Source of the DNA: Alphaproteobacteria bacterium | Lineage (GTDB): Bacteria > Pseudomonadota > Alphaproteobacteria > CBDBCS01 > JAHZLG01 | Length of the DNA stretch: 9,865 bases | Direction of reading: 5' to 3' | NCBI GenBank assembly: GCA_022599995.1 | Contig: JAHZLG010000286.1 | Span: 1-9,865, forward strand | Shown: piece after piece, positions 6,770 through 9,865 of the stretch | How positions within the stretch are numbered: position 1 is the stretch's first letter | Layout: each line of letters opens with the position of its first letter | Made by a program: the position numbers and the translations under genes | The notes under the pieces: model-generated | Seen by the model: only the letters and a program-made list of their open reading frames with translations | Database searches by the model: none | Told to the model about the DNA's origin: nothing

Positions 6770-6939
6770 TAGTCTAGTGCCCTCTCCAATGCGAGCATGG
6801 CATTGATGGTTTGCCCACAGGTCGCTCGGTTGTCCATTGATGCTTGGTCAAGGGTGTCAAGGTACGATAGCACCGTACTATAGGCCCTCTTGAGATCGGC
6901 AGTGCATTGTTCTTTGGTCGGGGGCGTTTCGTGTTGCAT
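6769..6939 (-). CDS. 56-aa hypothetical protein in the late operon
   Basis: A short ORF beginning MQHETPPTKEQCTADLKRAY and ending NAMLALERALD. Evidence that it is real: its ATG overlaps the holin-candidate stop by one base (TGATG), it has a strong Shine-Dalgarno (GGAGGGAG, 6 bases before the ATG), and its TAA overlaps the DUF2730 ATG by one base. It fills the gap exactly. It is mostly helical with two cysteines (residues 12 and 41) and no membrane segment or signal peptide. No family is recognised. Its place suggests a lysis-region accessory protein, a type whose sequence is usually poorly conserved. Confidence 0.72.
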   Translation of the reverse strand: MQHETPPTKEQCTADLKRAYSTVLSYLDTLDQASMDNRATCGQTINAMLALERALD

Positions 6940-7487
6940 CACTTGCTCCCTCCGGCCGGCTTGCGGGTGTTGTGGATCCGCGGGAAAAGATAGAGGACGC
7001 CGGCCATGATGATCTCGGGGACGATGATCACCACCGCCGAGATAATCGCCGCTCTGTGGCTGGGGTCTATAAGGGCCGTGACAACGCTTGCGGCAAGCAC
7101 CAGTCCGATGATGAACAGAAAGATGTCCTTCCTCAGCGCAATAATGCTGAGGATGGTTTTTGGTAGGTCGCCGGCGATGACCTTCTTGTCATAATCGTAG
7201 CCCGCCATCGCCGCATTTGCGCTCGCTGTGATGGTTGCCGCATCGATGGCGCGGGCGGCGGCGGCTTGTTGCGTGCGCAGGGCGGCTTCGGCTTCGGCAG
7301 CGTGGTGGGCGGCTTCGATGGTGCTGGCTTTCAGCTCGAGCTCCATCAATCGTTCTTCGCGGTCGGTTTCTGCCGCCATTCGGGCGAGGTCGCGGGTGTG
7401 TTCCCGCGTGGCTTTCACTTCGTCAAGCGACGTGCCGAGCACGCGCCCGACGAGCCCAGTGGTTGCGCCAAGGAGTCCGGGTATCAT
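6939..7487 (-). CDS. Holin candidate: coiled coil plus two transmembrane helices
   Basis: 182 aa from the chosen ATG. The N-terminus MIPGLLGATTGLVGRVLG resembles the start of three-TM phage/GTA holins. Residues about 21-90 form an alanine/glutamate-rich helix likely to be a coiled coil. Two hydrophobic segments follow, about 121-140 and 147-168, with a basic C-terminal tail (RIHNTRKPAGGSK). Directly downstream of the endolysin gene, such a membrane protein would be the pore former for lysis. The frame opens at 7556, but the extra 23 residues are low-complexity proline/threonine and the family-like N-terminus begins at 7487, with AAAGAG upstream. Holin function is inferred from position and topology; a structural membrane protein is the alternative. 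Confidence 0.68.
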   Translation of the reverse strand: MIPGLLGATTGLVGRVLGTSLDEVKATREHTRDLARMAAETDREERLMELELKASTIEAAHHAAEAEAALRTQQAAAARAIDAATITASANAAMAGYDYDKKVIAGDLPKTILSIIALRKDIFLFIIGLVLAASVVTALIDPSHRAAIISAVVIIVPEIIMAGVLYLFPRIHNTRKPAGGSK

Positions 7488-7580
7488 GATGGTTGCTCTT
7501 TGTGTTGGAGGGGTGAGGGGGGTGGAGGGGTAGCCCTTCGCCGCATTGCCACGCAAGCTATCGCCCAGCGGCTACGGGTT

Positions 7581-7658
7581 AGTCGGGCTCTTCATCCCAT
7601 CGATTGGCTTGGCATACGGGCTTACGCCCTAGCCTGCCTCTGATGGGATGAAGCACCC
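7581..7658. repeat. Nested inverted-repeat element, full copy B (reverse orientation)
   Basis: Perfect 12-bp outer arms (CTTCATCCCATC 7590-7601, GATGGGATGAAG 7642-7653) enclose an inner hairpin GGGC (7618-7621), TTAC, GCCC (7626-7629). Reverse-complemented, it aligns with copy A: same flanks (GGGTGC, AGCCCGACT), a shared internal GCCAAGCC and similar spacing. The arm sequence differs but still pairs perfectly. It overlaps the last codons of the endolysin gene, whose TAA (7622-7624) lies in the apical loop. No T-run follows, so it is unlikely to be a plain intrinsic terminator. Confidence 0.75.
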
Positions 7659-8059
7659 TTGCAAAGCTGAAAGTGCGGGCCGTCAAAGAAGCCCCTGAAG
7701 TCGCCGCCCCACCGAATGGGGATGCCTTCTTGCTCGGCGATGTGTTTCAGCACGATCGCATTGGCGGTGTAGGCGTGAGGCTCCCACGTGCCCCTGCCGG
7801 TGTCTGGATCGATGCACATCGTGTCGACCGCGTGGGCGGTACCGTCCAGTTGCCTAAGGTGACGCGAGCGCATGGTGCGCGAAGCACCGCGGGCGACCAG
7901 GGCGGCTTGTTCAGCCCGGGTGCGCATACCGCAGGTGATCGCGATGTCATAAGGGAGGTGAGGCAATGCTGCCTTCAATAAGCGACGAAGCTCGGGGTGC
8001 ACACGGGCGAGACGCCGCTGCGAGCGACGGGAGAAACGACGATTGGGAAATGAAGGCAT
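7622..8059 (-). CDS. Phage endolysin, M15-type L-alanyl-D-glutamate peptidase-like
   Basis: 145 aa from the chosen ATG. It would cut peptide cross-bridges in peptidoglycan at lysis. M15 features: 'LARVHPELRRLLKAAL' (17-31), 'DIAITCGMRTRAEQAALVARG' (38-58), the metal/active-site stretch SRH (65-67) followed by HAVD (76-79), and GGDFRGFFDGPHF (118-130) with H129. SRH and HAVD are a few residues further apart than in the usual SxHxxGxAxD pattern. There is no signal peptide, which fits release through a holin. An upstream TTG at 8110 lies inside the promoter box and is rejected. An ATG at 8068 lies in the -10, leaving 8059, which has no clear Shine-Dalgarno and sits where transcription should start. 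The stop codon is in the loop of element B. Confidence 0.85.
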   Translation of the reverse strand: MPSFPNRRFSRRSQRRLARVHPELRRLLKAALPHLPYDIAITCGMRTRAEQAALVARGASRTMRSRHLRQLDGTAHAVDTMCIDPDTGRGTWEPHAYTANAIVLKHIAEQEGIPIRWGGDFRGFFDGPHFQLCKGASSHQRQARA

Positions 8060-8066
8060 GCTGGTC

Positions 8067-8120
8067 ATTTTATCACGCACAAAAGGGCAAATCACTGCAA
8101 AAAATGTCAACCCGATTTTT
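8067..8120 (-). promoter_or_regulatory. Putative Mor/C-type activated late promoter, right copy (box 8089-8120, -10 at 8067-8072)
   Basis: The 32-bp box is identical to 88-119, and TAAAAT (8072-8067) lies 16 bp beyond it, the same spacing as in the left copy. The predicted start of transcription is about 8060, one base from the endolysin ATG. The box overlaps the last codons and stop of mor (8107-8109), so the activator gene ends inside the site it is thought to control. This promoter would start the long late operon from endolysin to the gpD-like gene. Activation by Mor is inferred from its position, the lack of a usable -35, and Mu biology. Confidence 0.65.
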
Positions 8121-8439
8121 TTGCCTTCTTGCCAAGAATGCGCGTGACGTGCTCGACTGACAGGTGTGTGAAGGTGGCAATATCGCGGTTGGTTTTTCCA
8201 GCCTTGTGGAGCTCTCGGACAAGCTCCTTCTTATAAAACGATGACCGCTTGGGGATATAGATCGTTTCCCGCCGAAAATGGGCGAGGAAGGTGTCGCTCG
8301 CCCTGCGCGACAGGCGGGCGAGGCGGATGCTGTAGGCATCGGCAATATAGAGGCGCTTGCCGCCATAGTTGCGGATGATCGCATCGATTTGCTGTGGCGA
8401 TATGATCTGTTCCGCGCGTTCTTCGAAAGCCGTTTTCAT
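8107..8439 (-). CDS. mor: Mor-family transcription activator (Mu gp17 / C-like)
   Basis: 110 aa. In Mu, Mor turns on the middle promoter and the related C protein turns on late promoters by binding a dyad upstream of a weak -10. Family features are the IYIPK segment (60-64), the basic linker after it and a C-terminal helix-turn-helix, about 83-103 (TNRDIATFTHLSVEHVTRILG). The tail is lysine-rich. The ATG overlaps the kinase stop by four bases, with AAGGA about 10 bases upstream. No second Mor/C gene is seen before the lysis genes, so one protein may do both Mu jobs. Its 3' end lies within the 32-bp box that recurs at 88-119. Family call is good; whether it should be named mor or C is not decidable here. 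Confidence 0.85.
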   Translation of the reverse strand: MKTAFEERAEQIISPQQIDAIIRNYGGKRLYIADAYSIRLARLSRRASDTFLAHFRRETIYIPKRSSFYKKELVRELHKAGKTNRDIATFTHLSVEHVTRILGKKAKKSG

Positions 8440-8999
8440 CCGAACACCATCCTTTGCGCGACCATCGTTTGCAGGATGGCGTTGGCACGGGCAACGGGGT
8501 TTGGGATGCCGACGGTGATCACACGATGCCCTTGCCTGCGCAGCCAGTCTGCGTGCTGCTGGGTATACTCGGCGACTTCGTCCCGGATGGCGGGGTTGCG
8601 CTTGTCGTCGTCGTCGACCGAGAAGTCGAGCGCGGCGGGCAGATGGACGGTAAGGTCAATCTTTTCGGCGATGGCTAACAGTTGCTTCACTGTGGACAAA
8701 CGGGTGTGTTGCTGGTTTGCTTTGGCGTAGGCGAGGACACGCAGGGGGTGCGTGTCGGCGATCACCACCTTGCCGTTTAGGGCAAGGTGGTTGTGGTAGG
8801 CGGTGACGTAGGCCTCCGCAACGCGCTGTTGGAAGCTGTCATCGATGGCGGCGATGGCACCTCCGTAGTGGGTGTCCAGCACGCCGCGTGTCACGTTGGT
8901 GAGCGTGCACGCGTTGGGTAGCAATGTGTGCAGTGCTTCGACTGTTGTCGTCTTGCCGGTGGCGTGGGTGCCCATCAGGGCTATGATGCGGGGTTTCAT
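8436..8999 (-). CDS. Small P-loop nucleotide kinase-like ATPase
   Basis: 187 aa from the chosen ATG. Walker A is GTHATGKTT (10-18). 'GKVVIADTHPLRVLAYA' (76-92) looks like the Walker-B/substrate-binding segment of nucleoside or nucleotide kinases (AAA_28-type), and 'DDDDKRNPAIRDEVAEY' (129-145) resembles their lid region. A role in phosphorylating nucleotides for phage DNA replication or modification is plausible, but the substrate cannot be read from the sequence. The frame stays open upstream to 9461, but that part is the shadow of the HNH gene. The ATG at 8999 has AAGGTGGGAG just upstream and an ATGA overlap with the HNH stop. It is not part of the standard Mu core, so it is probably accessory cargo. 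Confidence 0.75.
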   Translation of the reverse strand: MKPRIIALMGTHATGKTTTVEALHTLLPNACTLTNVTRGVLDTHYGGAIAAIDDSFQQRVAEAYVTAYHNHLALNGKVVIADTHPLRVLAYAKANQQHTRLSTVKQLLAIAEKIDLTVHLPAALDFSVDDDDKRNPAIRDEVAEYTQQHADWLRRQGHRVITVGIPNPVARANAILQTMVAQRMVFG

Positions 9000-9442
9000 G
9001 CTCCCACCTTCTCTGCGACAAACAGGCTGCCGATATATTGATCTGTTTGGCGTTTTGCGTGCACTTTTGCGGCCTTCTTGGCGCGATGCGGGGCATCCAC
9101 GCTGTGGTGGCAGGCTTGGCAGAGTGCACGCAGGTTGTGCGGTCGGTTGTCGCGGGCGTCTTGATTGAGGTGTGCGATGGCAAGCGACACGCGCACCTTT
9201 TCGCCCCAAACGATGGGCGGGTGCGTGGTCGTGGCCTGCCGGGTATCGTTGCGGAGCAGGACGCGGGCGGGGGTGCCGGCGTAGCAGACGAATTCGCCGC
9301 ATCTCCGGATGTTCGTCCCGTTTATAAGCCCACAGAATTCGCAACGATTGCGGGCGCGTCCCAGCACTGCTGTGCGCAGGAGCTGCCATTGCGGGCTCTG
9401 CAGACTGCCTCCCGGGTACAGTGCGGGGTTCGTGATGGGCAT
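8996..9442 (-). CDS. HNH endonuclease
   Basis: 148 aa. A zinc-supported HNH fold is visible: CEFC (C34, C37), then AHLNQDARDNRPHNLRALCQACH, in which H91 is the likely catalytic histidine, N103 the central asparagine, and C108, C111 and H112 complete the metal and HNH motif (spanning 90-112). An insert with two more cysteines (C48, C53) lies between the halves. The N-terminus NPALYPGGSLQSPQWQ is typical of HNH proteins encoded in the early/middle region of Mu-like phages. It overlaps gemA by one base (TGATG), has GGAAGG upstream, and overlaps the kinase gene by four bases. Its target is unknown: it could nick phage or competitor DNA, or act in packaging. No intron or intein marks it as a homing enzyme. 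Confidence 0.88.
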   Translation of the reverse strand: MPITNPALYPGGSLQSPQWQLLRTAVLGRARNRCEFCGLINGTNIRRCGEFVCYAGTPARVLLRNDTRQATTTHPPIVWGEKVRVSLAIAHLNQDARDNRPHNLRALCQACHHSVDAPHRAKKAAKVHAKRQTDQYIGSLFVAEKVGA

Positions 9443-9865
9443 CAGGTTGCCTTCCGATCAATGTGGGTCTTGAGCACTTCGATGACCGTATAGCACTGCT
9501 CCCTGTCCATCATCCGCACGGAGGATGGGGCGTTTTGCATGTTGTTGGCGAGCACCCCTTGTGCCCACCGATCGCAACTGCGTTCGCCCTTTGCGAAGCG
9601 GGTGCTCTTTTCGCACAGCTCGCGCCACAGGGCATATATAAACCGCTGATCGCGGTGCTCGGGTGCCTTCCACGCCGCGGTTGGTGCGTTGCGTGGTTGT
9701 GTTGTTCTTGATAGTGGCGATGGTTTCTGGGGGCTTATTGCCCCAAGGAGCATCGCGAGCTCGCCATCTGTGCAGTGGGTGGCACTGCTGCCTCGTCCGC
9801 TGGTGATGTTGCGGACGAGGGCGCGGTAAGCATCGTCGTCAAGCCCGATTTTTTTCTGGTTAATC
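9442..9865 (-). CDS. gemA: GemA-like regulatory protein (Mu gp16, DUF1018), partial at the right edge
   Basis: The last 140 residues are present and the start lies beyond the window. The frame is open to the edge, so the ATG at 9753 is internal. The sequence begins INQKKIGLDDDAYRALV, the conserved GemA/DUF1018 N-terminal segment, followed by 'CTDGELAMLLG' and the C-terminal 'QRFIYALWRELCEKS ... REQCYTVIEVLKTHI', with the family's 'ALW.EL' and 'VIE.LK' motifs. In Mu, GemA modulates host gene expression and sits just before mor, as it nearly does here. Two accessory genes have been placed between them. It is joined to the HNH gene by a one-base overlap. Confidence 0.85.
   Translation of the reverse strand, partial: INQKKIGLDDDAYRALVRNITSGRGSSATHCTDGELAMLLGAISPQKPSPLSRTTQPRNAPTAAWKAPEHRDQRFIYALWRELCEKSTRFAKGERSCDRWAQGVLANNMQNAPSSVRMMDREQCYTVIEVLKTHIDRKAT

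Noticed and set aside
8060..8110. TTG start of the endolysin at 8110
   Set aside because: It would place the start codon inside the conserved promoter box, and the added residues do not fit the family.
9000..9461. 154-residue N-terminal extension of the kinase-like protein
   Set aside because: It lies in another frame of the HNH gene and is arginine/proline-rich shadow sequence. The ATG at 8999 has a good Shine-Dalgarno and an ATGA overlap.
1..9865. tRNA, rRNA, CRISPR array or transposase in the window
   Set aside because: No cloverleaf-like sequence, regularly spaced repeat-spacer pattern or transposase motif was seen; the Mu-type transposase would lie outside this window.

Overview
The window is a stretch of a Mu-like transposable phage or prophage. 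It is GC-rich (by eye roughly 58-60%), and every convincing gene lies on the minus strand, so transcription runs from the right edge to the left edge. Gene families and order match the Mu middle and late blocks: gemA (gp16), mor (gp17), lysis genes, DUF2730 (gp25-like), a VpaChn25_0724-type protein (gp26-like), DUF3486 (gp27-like), large terminase (gp28-like), DUF935 portal (gp29-like) and a MuF head protein (gp30-like). The host is probably a GC-rich proteobacterium; nothing in the window identifies it further.

Right part, about 9865-8107: the end of the early/middle operon. It holds gemA (cut by the window edge), an HNH endonuclease, a small P-loop kinase-like protein and a Mor-family activator, joined by 1- or 4-base start/stop overlaps. 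The HNH and kinase genes look like accessory cargo placed between the two Mu regulators.

Centre, about 8120-1270: a late operon. A 32-bp box overlaps the last codons of mor, and a -10-like hexamer follows. Then come an M15-type endolysin, a coiled-coil/two-TM holin candidate, a 56-aa protein, DUF2730, the gp26-like protein, small and large terminase, portal and a MuF protein whose C-terminal extension resembles a PBECR/RelE-barnase-type nuclease.

Left part, about 1389-1: a possible 39-aa ORF, then a P2 gpD-like baseplate hub gene in an unusual place directly after the gp30-like gene. A long nested inverted repeat follows, then a second exact copy of the 32-bp box with a -10 at the same spacing, and the first 19 codons of a gene resembling Mu-like head proteases.

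Two non-coding systems stand out. (1) The duplicated 32-bp box has a -10 hexamer exactly 16 bp downstream in both places. It looks like an operator/promoter for the Mor protein encoded beside it. In both copies the predicted start of transcription falls on or next to an ATG without a Shine-Dalgarno, suggesting leaderless late mRNAs. (2) A roughly 80-bp structured element occurs as two full copies (121-205 and, reversed, 7581-7658) and one half copy (5590-5638). The two full copies have different arm sequences but keep perfect pairing, which is covariation and supports a conserved hairpin or cruciform.
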